Notes under the pieces: model-generated | What the model was told of the DNA's origin: nothing | The model's input: only the letters and a program-made list of their open reading frames with translations | The model's database searches: none | Source of the DNA: Erythrobacter sp. | Lineage (GTDB): Bacteria > Pseudomonadota > Alphaproteobacteria > Sphingomonadales > Sphingomonadaceae | Direction of reading: 5' to 3' | Assembly (NCBI RefSeq): GCF_030066995.1 | Contig: NZ_JASJAP010000005.1 | Coordinates: 394,971 to 458,970 of the forward strand | DNA length: 64,000 bases | Position numbers and translations under genes: made by a program | Part shown: positions 1 to 6,985 of the stretch, one piece after another | Position numbering within the stretch: the first letter of the stretch is position 1 | How the letters are laid out: each line of letters opens with the position of its first letter

Positions 1-405
1 GGCGAGATATCAGGCGAAATCGTCGTATGCCGACAGCTTTCCACGAGCGATTCGAACCGTTTCTCCGAAAGCTACGCGCAATGGCTGAAAGACTACGCCG
101 AGCGCACCAAGTTCCATAACGCGCCGCCTCCCCCCAATGTGGACGGTTCGGGTCTGCCCTACGGCCTTACGCCGGTCATCGAAATCAAGGGCTGCTTCAT
201 CCCGCCATGCCCCGCGCCGCCAGCGGTCCTGATCGACGTCGAGGCGCTTCCGCCGCCGCCCGTGGGGAGCGATGCCTACTGGCAGGCCAAAGGCATCAAC
301 CCGCGCGGATCGGACGGGAAACTGACGCCGCAAGCGCAGCGCATTTTGCAGGAAGCCGAACTGGGCCTGCCTCCCGTGCCCGATTTCAGCGAGGACGAGG
401 ATTGA
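1..405 (+). CDS. Partial exported protein, first of two tandem paralogues (5' end missing)
   Basis: The reading frame is open from the first base and ends with TGA, so the N-terminus lies outside the window. The visible 134 residues contain GEIVVCRQL near the start, a proline run (APPPPN), then IDVEALPPPPVGSDAYW near the C-terminus, and an acidic end. The next gene repeats this order (GEIIVCRKL, then IDVEALPEPPPGSDA), so the two are diverged tandem duplicates. Short proteins with an E-I-V-V-C-R motif are common as exported hypothetical proteins in sphingomonads. I do not recognise a function. The stop is separated from the next start by one base, so the two genes are probably co-translated. 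Confidence 0.7.
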   Translation, partial: GEISGEIVVCRQLSTSDSNRFSESYAQWLKDYAERTKFHNAPPPPNVDGSGLPYGLTPVIEIKGCFIPPCPAPPAVLIDVEALPPPPVGSDAYWQAKGINPRGSDGKLTPQAQRILQEAELGLPPVPDFSEDED

Positions 406-406
406 G

Positions 407-949
407 GTGAGGGCGATCGCCAACGCCCTTGCGCTTGGCTTTTGCCTGGCCGGCCCTTGTTCGCTCAGCGCGCAGGAGGCGCCGAGCGCGCCACAGGCAG
501 ACGAAGCGGATACCGAGGACGCAATCGCGCAGCCCGAGGAAGGGCGCCTTGTGATCGATATTCTTGCGCCGCCACCCGAACCCACCGCAGGCGACCGGGT
601 CGATTACGAAGCGTGCATCGCCGAACAGGACGCCGCGCGCATCCGAGGCGAGATCATCGTTTGCCGCAAACTCGGCGACGATGCAGAGTCATCGGGGTTC
701 GACAAACAGGATTGGGAACGCCGTCACGCGGCGCGCACGCAAGGGGCGAAGAATCCCAACGTCGCGGGCGCGGGTGGAACGCCGATATATCGCATCTGGG
801 GCTCGGCGGTCATGGCAAACGTCACGGTGGGCCTTTTCGAGGAAATCGAAGCGCCGCTCATCATCGATGTGGAAGCCCTGCCCGAACCGCCGCCGGGCTC
901 CGACGCGGATCGCGTTGCCAACGGCCTGCCACCGCGCAACACCGAATAG
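407..949 (+). CDS. Exported hypothetical protein, second tandem paralogue
   Basis: 180 residues from a GTG start one base after the upstream stop. Residues 1-22 form a signal peptide ending in LSAQ. An acidic, proline-rich segment follows (about 25-60), then YEACIAEQDAARIRGEIIVCRKL (about 68-90, given as two adjoining parts: a YEAC helix and the GEIIVCRKL motif), and a C-terminal IDVEALPEPPPGSDADR motif shared with the upstream gene. The two cysteines (YEAC and VCR) could form a disulfide in the periplasm. There is no known domain. The downstream neighbour is convergent (hom) only 12 bases away, so this gene ends its operon. Confidence 0.65.
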   Translation: MRAIANALALGFCLAGPCSLSAQEAPSAPQADEADTEDAIAQPEEGRLVIDILAPPPEPTAGDRVDYEACIAEQDAARIRGEIIVCRKLGDDAESSGFDKQDWERRHAARTQGAKNPNVAGAGGTPIYRIWGSAVMANVTVGLFEEIEAPLIIDVEALPEPPPGSDADRVANGLPPRNTE

Positions 950-961
950 GCTGCGACCGAT

Positions 962-2299
962 CTACGCGGGCAGGATCGGCAGCACGAGCGGTGCGGCGGT
1001 GAGGCTTTCGGATCCTTCGAGCAGTTCCAGAGCCCTGGCGACGCTGCGCTCGGGCCCTTCATGCGTGACCATGGCGACCAGCACCTCGCCATCCGCGTTC
1101 CCGCGTCCTTGTTGAATCAGGCTCTCGATCGAGACATCCGCATCGCGCATCGCCGCGGTGATCTCCGCCAGAACGCCGGGGCGATCGTTGACGGTGAAGC
1201 GCAGATAGGCGCGCTCAAGGCGGTTGGCGGGATCGGCTGGGCCAAGCGCGGCAAGCTGCGCGACCGGCATGGAGAACGGCGCGCCGACTTCGCCGCCATT
1301 CTCGAAAACGCGCGCGATATCGATCAGGTCGGCGACGACCGCGCTCGCCGTCGGCCCATCGCCCGCGCCCGCGCCCTGAAACAGCAGGCGACCCGAGAAA
1401 TTGCCTTCGGCCACCACCGCGTTGGTCGGGCCATCGACCCCGCTCAAGGGGTGGTCCTTGGCCACAAGGCAGGGCCGCACGCGCTGGAGGAGAGAGCCCT
1501 CCTGAACATCGGCTTCGGCGATCAGGCGAATGACAAAGCCCAACGCGTCGGCCTGCGCGATATCGGCCGCGCGCACCGCGACGATGCCGGTGGTACGAAC
1601 GCTGGCGAAATCGACCCGCGCGCCAAAGCCGATCGCGGCCAGGATGGCGAGCTTGTGCGCGGCGTCGATCCCCTCGATATCGAATGTCGGATCGGCCTCG
1701 GCGTAACCCAGCCGCTGCGCGTCGGCGAGCACTTCGGCAAAGTCCGCGCCCGTCGCTTCCATCTCCGAAAGGATGTAATTGCAGGTGCCGTTGAGGATGC
1801 CGTAGACCTTGGTCAGCGCGTTGGCGCTGGTCCCTTCGCGCAGACCCTTTACCACCGGGATGCCGCCCGCCACCGCCGCTTCGAACTTAAGCGGCGCGCC
1901 CTTTGCTTCGGCCTGCTCAGCGAGGGAGAGCCCGTGATGCGCGATCATCGCCTTGTTGGCGGTCACCAGGCCCTTGCCCGCGTCCAGCGCGGCGCGCGAC
2001 AGTGCCAGCGCGGGACCATCCGAGCCGCCGACCAACTCCAGCACCACATCGACATCCGCGCGCGTTGCCAGCGCGGTCATGTCGTCCTCCCAGGAAAACC
2101 GCTCGTGGTTGACGCCGCGATCCTTGGCCCGGTCGCGCGCGCTGACCGCGCTCACCTCGATCGCGCGCCCGGCGCGCGCCGCGATCAACTCCCGGTTTGT
2201 GTCAAGCAGCCGGATCACGCCCGCGCCGACGGTGCCCAGTCCGGCAATGGCGATCCGCAAGGGCGGCAGGGCGCCGGAAGCGGGGGAGGGGTCAGACAT
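962..2299 (-). CDS. hom: Homoserine dehydrogenase with C-terminal ACT domain
   Basis: 445 residues, the usual length for the ACT-containing bacterial form. It reduces aspartate semialdehyde to homoserine with NAD(P)H, feeding threonine, methionine and isoleucine synthesis. The Rossmann glycine motif GLGTVGAG is at residues 20-27. VTANKAMIA (about 113-121) is the conserved catalytic-domain segment, and GGIPVVKGLREG follows. A C-terminal ACT domain starts near residue 366 (NDRPGVLAEI), which in this family usually gives threonine feedback control. The gene is monocistronic as far as visible: an unrelated exported-protein gene lies about 100 bases upstream, and the downstream side is convergent. 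Confidence 0.95.
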   Translation of the reverse strand: MSDPSPASGALPPLRIAIAGLGTVGAGVIRLLDTNRELIAARAGRAIEVSAVSARDRAKDRGVNHERFSWEDDMTALATRADVDVVLELVGGSDGPALALSRAALDAGKGLVTANKAMIAHHGLSLAEQAEAKGAPLKFEAAVAGGIPVVKGLREGTSANALTKVYGILNGTCNYILSEMEATGADFAEVLADAQRLGYAEADPTFDIEGIDAAHKLAILAAIGFGARVDFASVRTTGIVAVRAADIAQADALGFVIRLIAEADVQEGSLLQRVRPCLVAKDHPLSGVDGPTNAVVAEGNFSGRLLFQGAGAGDGPTASAVVADLIDIARVFENGGEVGAPFSMPVAQLAALGPADPANRLERAYLRFTVNDRPGVLAEITAAMRDADVSIESLIQQGRGNADGEVLVAMVTHEGPERSVARALELLEGSESLTAAPLVLPILPA

Positions 2300-2400
2300 G
2301 AGGCGAAGTCCTTCAGGCGCGTGCAGAGTAAAGTGTCGCTTGCGCGCTTAACCCGGCAGGATGCGTGGTCAAGCGCTCAGGACGCGTCGGTGGGACGGTT

Positions 2401-3330
2401 TCAACGCGCCGGGGCCCTGGTGATGGCCCGCGCGCAGGGGCCGAGCGCGTTGATCACATAGGCGTAGTCGCTTGCCGCGAGTTGGCGCGCGGCGGGATCG
2501 CGCGCGAGATTGGCGCTGCTCGGCAAGCTCTCGGGCAACGCGCAGGCGAGGCGATACCAGCGCAGGGTCTCGAATTCGGGCGCGCGCGCGGACGAATCGA
2601 TGATCTCCCCCCAGGAGACCCCCCAGGCCGGCGGCTGCCCGGGACGCCGCAGCACTGTCAGCGAGGCCGGCGAGCGGTCCTGCGTTGCGAGGAAGATTTG
2701 TGTTTCGGATTCGCCCACCAGCGATCCCGGCACCGCAAGCGCGTCGCGAATCCCGGTGATGACCGGCGGTTTGTCGGGGGCGAACAGGCTGGTCAGGATC
2801 GGACGGATGCGCTGCTCGAGCGCCGGGGAGTAGGCAAGTTGGGCCGACGGTCCGGCCAATTGCAATTGCGCAGCGCCGCCCGGACCCCGACCGCTCAGAT
2901 TGGCAAAGAGCAGCATTTCGCGATTCTTGAGCTTGGGCGCCTTGCCCTTGGGCGTCAGCGGCACATCGACCAGATAGACCAGCGATTCGCCGATGGTCGA
3001 GCCGCCGGCGATCAGCGCGAGCGTATCCGCCTCGACATACAGCCGGGCAAAGCCAGCATCCAAACCAGGCGCGCGCTCGGGCTCGAGGGTGACCTGACGG
3101 CGAATCTGCACGCGCACAACAAGCCCGCTGCGCTCGGCCAGAGTGACCAGATCGGCGAATGTGGCGCGCCCAGCGAGCGCGTCCGGGGTTGCCAGCGCCG
3201 CGCTCCGGGTGGTCTCGCCAACATTCTGCGCGCGAACGGCTGGAGGGCTCGCGACGCCCACCGCCAGAGCGGCCAGCAGCGCCGCCAAGCGCATGATTTT
3301 ATGAGTAAACATTTCGTTAACGCGGGTCAT
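2401..3330 (-). CDS. Exported protein of unknown function
   Basis: 309 residues. Three in-frame ATGs lie near the N-terminus (3330, 3312, 3294); I take the first because a GAGGA sequence lies about 10 bases upstream of it. A signal peptide follows (LAALLAALAVGVA, cleavage near VRAQ). The mature part has mixed alpha/beta character, with segments such as LVVRVQIRRQV, LVYLVDVPLTPKGK and LLFANLSG, and a C-terminal cysteine-containing part (LACALP, LGPCAR). I recognise no catalytic motif. Similar single-gene exported proteins occur in sphingomonads, but I cannot name a function. It is transcribed away from tonB. Confidence 0.7.
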   Translation of the reverse strand: MTRVNEMFTHKIMRLAALLAALAVGVASPPAVRAQNVGETTRSAALATPDALAGRATFADLVTLAERSGLVVRVQIRRQVTLEPERAPGLDAGFARLYVEADTLALIAGGSTIGESLVYLVDVPLTPKGKAPKLKNREMLLFANLSGRGPGGAAQLQLAGPSAQLAYSPALEQRIRPILTSLFAPDKPPVITGIRDALAVPGSLVGESETQIFLATQDRSPASLTVLRRPGQPPAWGVSWGEIIDSSARAPEFETLRWYRLACALPESLPSSANLARDPAARQLAASDYAYVINALGPCARAITRAPAR

Positions 3331-3679
3331 TGCAGGGGCATCCTCGGCTTTGCGATGACGGTTTCATACAGCGCCTTTTGTTTGAGAACGAGACATTTGA
3401 ATCGCGTCTGAACCGATAAAGCGTTTGATTGACTAGGTGTTGACCGTTACACCGCGAAGCGCTCGCATTGGTTTTGGGGACATGACCATAGCGAACCCGT
3501 GCCGCAGCGCGCGAGTACAGGGCGTAGGTGGCACTCCGGATGGGTGCGATGGTCTGTGGGAGCGCGCGGCGTCCGGTCGGGAGGACAAATTTAGGGATCT
3601 TTGGCCTCGGTATCCAGTTCGCCGAGCCATAGAGAGTGTGCCGACCAAGGTTGGCGAAGAATGGAGAGAAATCAGCCGA
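3331..3679. promoter_or_regulatory. 349-bp divergent intergenic region upstream of tonB
   Basis: This separates the minus-strand exported-protein gene from tonB. It has no convincing gene. A plus-strand reading frame runs through the right half in frame with TonB, but the TonB family start and a GGAGAGAA ribosome binding site point to 3680. It must hold the promoters of both directions. I saw no clean -35/-10 pair and no Fur-box-like palindrome by eye. Confidence 0.4.
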
Positions 3680-4348
3680 ATGTCGTACGTTGATCAAGGA
3701 ATGACGGGGAGTAAGCTTACTTCCCTTATCATCTCGATCGGCATCGTGGCAGGCATTGGCCTGGCGATGATCATCGGCCTCGCCGTGGACGCGGTCAAAA
3801 AGGAAATCGAGCGCGTCACCACGGTGAACATCGAGGACGAGCCACCGCCACCCGAAGAGCCGCCTGAGCCGCCGCCCGAACAGCCGCAGGAAGTGGCTCC
3901 GCCGCCCCCGGTTGCGCCGCCGCCACCGATCAGCATCGCTCCGGCTCCGCCACCGATCGTAACGACTCCGACGATTCCACCGCCGGCGCCGCCCGCGCTC
4001 ACGATCCCGCCACCCGCTCCGGTTGCTCCCCCGGCCCCGCCGCCGCCTTCCAAGGCGCGACCGGCCTCGCCCAAGGGTCTGAGCCGCTGGTCGCGTCGGA
4101 TTTCCGAAAACTATCCCACGCGCGCTCTGCGTGAGGAAGTGGAAGGCAATGTCGGCGTGCGGGTTTCGATCGGGCCGAATGGCCGAGTTTCGGGCTGCAG
4201 CGTGATCCGCTCCAGCGGATCGAACGTTCTCGATGAGGCGGCGTGCAAGGGTATGAGCCGCTACGCGCGGTTCAACGAAGCGCTTGATGACGCAGGCAAC
4301 CCGACGACCGGTTCCTACGCCACCACGATCACCTATCGACTGGATTAA
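3680..4348 (+). CDS. tonB: Energy transducer TonB
   Basis: 222 residues. It couples inner-membrane proton motive force to TonB-dependent outer-membrane receptors. The single transmembrane segment is at about residues 13-37 and is followed by a long periplasmic Pro-rich linker (about 50-135, PPPPEEPPEPPPEQP-like blocks). The C-terminal TonB domain (about 145-222) includes NYPTRALREEVEGNVGVRV and ends in the beta strand TTITYRLD. The start ATG is chosen because GGAGAGAA lies 10 bases upstream and the TM segment then sits at the usual place. exbB and three exbD genes follow on the same strand. Confidence 0.93.
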   Translation: MSYVDQGMTGSKLTSLIISIGIVAGIGLAMIIGLAVDAVKKEIERVTTVNIEDEPPPPEEPPEPPPEQPQEVAPPPPVAPPPPISIAPAPPPIVTTPTIPPPAPPALTIPPPAPVAPPAPPPPSKARPASPKGLSRWSRRISENYPTRALREEVEGNVGVRVSIGPNGRVSGCSVIRSSGSNVLDEAACKGMSRYARFNEALDDAGNPTTGSYATTITYRLD

Positions 4349-4359
4349 TCGAATTTCGA

Positions 4360-4390
4360 AACCGGCTCCGCCGCCAAGGGGCCGGTTTTC
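4360..4390 (+). terminator. Intercistronic hairpin with T-run between tonB and exbB
   Basis: AAACCGGC at 4360-4367 pairs perfectly with GCCGGTTT at 4382-4389, with a 14-base loop, followed by one more T. It has the form of a weak intrinsic terminator or attenuator inside the operon, placed just after the tonB stop. It may lower exbB-exbD expression relative to tonB, or mark an mRNA processing end. The T-run is only four bases, so termination would be partial. Confidence 0.5.
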
Positions 4391-4423
4391 GGGGACACTT
4401 TCTTTTAAAAGGACTTATTCGCC

Positions 4424-5218
4424 ATGTTCACTTACCTTCTTGCCGCCGCCGGCGACGTCGCACCGGAAAACAAGTTTGGCTTCATGCAGGCCATGGAAGA
4501 AGGCGGCCCGGTCGCCTGGTCGATCCTCGCCGTCATGGTCATCATGAGCGTGGGCTCGTTCTACATCCTGTTCTCCAAACTGTTCGAGCAGAACAAGGTC
4601 ATCGGCCAGTATCGCAAGGGCAAGGCCGCATTCTGGCGTTCGGCCGGTCTCAAGGACGGCGCGCTCAAGTTCGAGAAGAACTCAGCGTGGCGCCAGCTGG
4701 CCGACGACGCCGTCAAGGCGCGCGACGATCACGCCAAGATGCACGGCGCGGGCAGCGAAGCGAGCTATGTGGAAGACAGCCTCGCGCACAGCCAGGAAAC
4801 GATCAACGCCGCGCTTTCGGGCGGTCTTCCGTTCCTCGCTTCGGTCGGCGCGACCGCGCCCTTCATCGGCCTGCTCGGCACGGTGATCGGGATCTACCGT
4901 GCGTTGATCAACATCGGCATCGAAGGCTCGGCTTCGATCGATAAAGTGGCCGGCCCGGTTGGTGAAGCTCTGATCATGACCGCGATCGGCCTGCTCGTTG
5001 CGGTTCCGGCGGTGCTCGCGTTTAACTGGCTGCAATCGCGCAACCGCCGCATCGCCGCGCTGATGACCGACTTTTGCAACGATATCCTCGCTTACATCGG
5101 TTCGGACGGCACGGTGAAGCCGTCGCTGACCGCGGGTCCGGCGGCCAAGCCGGCCGCGAAGCCGACCGCTGCGAAGCCGGCCGGTACCGCTGGCGGCGCG
5201 AAGCCCGCGACCAAGTAA
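4424..5218 (+). CDS. exbB: ExbB / MotA-TolQ-family proton channel protein
   Basis: 264 residues. With ExbD it forms the proton-driven motor that energises TonB. TM1 is at about residues 27-50 (VAWSILAVMVIMSVGSFYIL). A cytoplasmic loop follows, then GGLPFLASVGATAPFIGLLGTVIGIYRAL and a third hydrophobic segment (LIMTAIGLLVAVPAVLAF), which are the conserved MotA/ExbB pore signature. The last about 28 residues are a low-complexity Ala/Lys/Pro tail (KPAAKPTAAKPAG), an extension often seen in sphingomonad ExbB. AAAGGA lies upstream of the ATG. It stands between tonB and exbD. Confidence 0.93.
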   Translation: MFTYLLAAAGDVAPENKFGFMQAMEEGGPVAWSILAVMVIMSVGSFYILFSKLFEQNKVIGQYRKGKAAFWRSAGLKDGALKFEKNSAWRQLADDAVKARDDHAKMHGAGSEASYVEDSLAHSQETINAALSGGLPFLASVGATAPFIGLLGTVIGIYRALINIGIEGSASIDKVAGPVGEALIMTAIGLLVAVPAVLAFNWLQSRNRRIAALMTDFCNDILAYIGSDGTVKPSLTAGPAAKPAAKPTAAKPAGTAGGAKPATK

Positions 5219-5233
5219 GCCTGGACATGGAAA

Positions 5234-5261
5234 GGAGCGGCTCGCGCGACGGAGCCGCTCC
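5234..5261 (+). other. Perfect 10-bp intercistronic hairpin between exbB and exbD
   Basis: GGAGCGGCTC at 5234-5243 pairs with GAGCCGCTCC at 5252-5261 over an 8-base loop. No T-run follows (CCCACCCCACC), so it is not an intrinsic terminator. It lies in the 94-bp exbB-exbD gap and could protect or punctuate the operon mRNA. Confidence 0.55.
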
Positions 5262-5312
5262 CCACCCCACCACGCTTACACACCTGATTTAGTGCCAGAA
5301 TAGGAAGCACCC

Positions 5313-5852
5313 ATGGCAATTTCGATGAGCGGTTCGGGCGAAACCCCGATGTCGGACATCAACACGACCCCGCTGGTGGACGTGATGCTCGTCCTTCTCA
5401 TCATCTTCCTCATCGCGGTTCCGGTGGCGATCCAGACGATCGAACAGCTGGAAATTCCGATCTTCGAGATGGAAGAATCGAAGGACAAGGTCGAGAACCT
5501 TCAGCTCACCGTCACCACGACGGACGCCGAAGGCAAGACCGCCGGTATCATCCGCAGCGGCTTCACCGGTGCAACCCGGACGGGCGAGTGCCGCGTGTAC
5601 TTCAACAACATCACGCCGGTGACCTCGGAAGAGCTGTACAATATGGCGTTTGAGCGGCTCGACGCGATCGTGTCGAACTATCCGGGCGGCGCCGAGGCGA
5701 TTGTCGATGACCCCGAAGCGATCCCGCAGGTTCACATCCGCGCCGACCAAAACGCGCCGTGGAAGTGTGTCGCTGGCACCATCTATAACGTGCAGGCCGC
5801 GGGCTACCCGATCGTCGGCTTCATCTCGAACCCGGTCGACCCCGGCGCGTAA
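5313..5852 (+). CDS. exbD: ExbD-family biopolymer transporter, long first copy
   Basis: 179 residues, longer than the usual ~140. It has a cytoplasmic N-terminus, then MSDINTTPLVDVMLVLLIIFLIAVP with the membrane-embedded Asp (LVDVML) that carries protons. The periplasmic domain is enlarged by a segment containing two cysteines (GECRVYFNN and APWKCVAG) that the two downstream copies lack. AGGAAG precedes the ATG. It is the first of three exbD genes in this operon. The enlarged domain suggests a different TonB partner surface or a structural disulfide (inference). Confidence 0.9.
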   Translation: MAISMSGSGETPMSDINTTPLVDVMLVLLIIFLIAVPVAIQTIEQLEIPIFEMEESKDKVENLQLTVTTTDAEGKTAGIIRSGFTGATRTGECRVYFNNITPVTSEELYNMAFERLDAIVSNYPGGAEAIVDDPEAIPQVHIRADQNAPWKCVAGTIYNVQAAGYPIVGFISNPVDPGA

Positions 5853-5919
5853 AGGCTTGGCGATCGCGAACCCAAAACCGGGCCATCGCGTCGCTGTTTG
5901 GATTTAAGGAGTAACTGAC

Positions 5920-6357
5920 ATGGGTATGTCCGGAGGCAAGCTCGACGGCGAGCCGATGCTCGACATGAACATGACACCGCTGATCGACGTGCTGCTGGTG
6001 CTGCTGATCATGTTCATCATCACCATCCCGATCGCGACGCACTCGGTGGATATCGATCTGCCGGCGGACAATTCGAACCAGCCTCCGCCCGACATCGATC
6101 CGATCAAGAACAAGCTGGTGATCACCGCAGAAGACGAGCTTTTGTGGAACGCCGAGCCGATCACGGCGGGTCAGCTGGTGACCAATCTGCAGGAATCGGC
6201 GGCCATGGCGGTTGAGCCCGAGCTTCAGTTCGAGCCCGACCAGCTTGCGAGCTACGACCGTTCGGCCAAGGTGCTGCAGATCATCAAGACAAGCGGCGTC
6301 ACCAAGTTCGGCTTTGTCGGCAACGAAAAGTACCGCACGTTCGGCAAGGGCGAATAG
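5920..6357 (+). CDS. exbD: ExbD-family biopolymer transporter, second copy
   Basis: 145 residues of normal ExbD length. The TM segment MNMTPLIDVLLVLLIMFII holds the conserved proton-carrying Asp, followed by a periplasmic domain with NKLVITAEDELLWN and a C-terminal GVTKFGFVGNEKYR. AAGGAG lies 8 bases before the ATG. The C-terminal motif is repeated almost identically in the third copy, showing a duplication. The gene ends inside a 12-bp tandem repeat, and a strong terminator follows 50 bases later. Confidence 0.92.
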   Translation: MGMSGGKLDGEPMLDMNMTPLIDVLLVLLIMFIITIPIATHSVDIDLPADNSNQPPPDIDPIKNKLVITAEDELLWNAEPITAGQLVTNLQESAAMAVEPELQFEPDQLASYDRSAKVLQIIKTSGVTKFGFVGNEKYRTFGKGE

Positions 6358-6382
6358 CAGGGCGAGTAGCAGGGCGAATAAT
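6347..6382 (+). repeat. 12-bp tandem repeat (3 units) spanning the exbD stop codon
   Basis: Units AGGGCGAATAGC (6347-6358), AGGGCGAGTAGC (6359-6370) and AGGGCGAATAAT (6371-6382). The first unit contains the last codons and TAG stop of the second exbD. Each further unit carries another in-frame TAG or TAA, so the repeat supplies three consecutive stop codons. Confidence 0.75.
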
Positions 6383-6409
6383 CGTCTGATCCGTGCCTGA
6401 GGCCAAGAG

Positions 6410-6441
6410 GGGCGCCCCGGTTCAACCGCGGCGCCCTTTTT
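6410..6441 (+). terminator. Rho-independent terminator after the second exbD
   Basis: GGGCGCC (6410-6416) pairs with GGCGCCC (6430-6436). Inner CGGT/ACCG pairing closes the loop, and TTTTT follows at 6437-6441. This is the clearest terminator in the region and separates tonB-exbB-exbD-exbD from the third exbD copy, which would then need its own promoter or read-through. Confidence 0.85.
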
Positions 6442-6550
6442 CGTGTTTGGGCGCGATACGATGGGCCGGTTGCAATAGACACACCGGTACGCGTTAGGCA
6501 ACTTCTTGATATTGCTGTACGATGCCGGGTGTCGTCAAAGGAGCTCCGCG

Positions 6551-6985
6551 ATGACCCAACACCGCCCCGCTCCGGTCGAACGCCCGATGAGCGCCATGAA
6601 CATGACGCCGCTGATCGATGTGCTGCTCGTCCTGCTGATCATGTTTGTCATGGCCGTGCCGGTCGCAACGCACGCGGTCGAAGTGGACACCGGGCACGGC
6701 CCGGAAGTCGACAGGCCGATTGACCCCGTTAGGAACAAGCTCGTCATCTCCGGCGAGGACACGCTCTTGTGGAACGGCGAGGCCATCACGCTTGCCAAAT
6801 TGCAGGCCGTGTTGGAGGCGACCACGCGGATGGAGCCCGGGCCCGAGCTGCAATTCGAACCCGACGGCATGGCCAGCTACGACCTGTCCGCCCGCACGCT
6901 CAAGGTGATCAAGGTGGCGGGCGTCACAAAGTTCGGCTTCGTGGGCAATGAGAAGTACCGCGTGCTTGAGCGCGAGGACGATTAA
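6551..6985 (+). CDS. exbD: ExbD-family biopolymer transporter, third copy
   Basis: 144 residues from an ATG preceded by AAAGGAG; an earlier in-frame start at 6506 lacks this. The TM segment is identical to that of copy two over MNMTPLIDVLLVLLIMF, then diverges. It keeps NKLVISGEDTLLWNGE and GVTKFGFVGNEKYR. It lies beyond the operon terminator, so expression is probably separate or low. It converges with the helicase gene, with a 4-base overlap of the stop regions. The function is as for ExbD; it may serve a subset of TonB-dependent systems (inference). Confidence 0.9.
   Translation: MTQHRPAPVERPMSAMNMTPLIDVLLVLLIMFVMAVPVATHAVEVDTGHGPEVDRPIDPVRNKLVISGEDTLLWNGEAITLAKLQAVLEATTRMEPGPELQFEPDGMASYDLSARTLKVIKVAGVTKFGFVGNEKYRVLEREDD

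Noticed and set aside
1061..2461. 466-codon plus-strand open frame opposite hom
   Set aside because: It is antisense to a gene with complete homoserine dehydrogenase motifs; the composition is rich in Arg, Gly and His, as expected of a shadow frame in high-GC DNA.
3437..3679. N-terminal extension of TonB by 81 residues
   Set aside because: The extension has no family sequence and would move the membrane anchor away from the N-terminus; a good ribosome site favours 3680.
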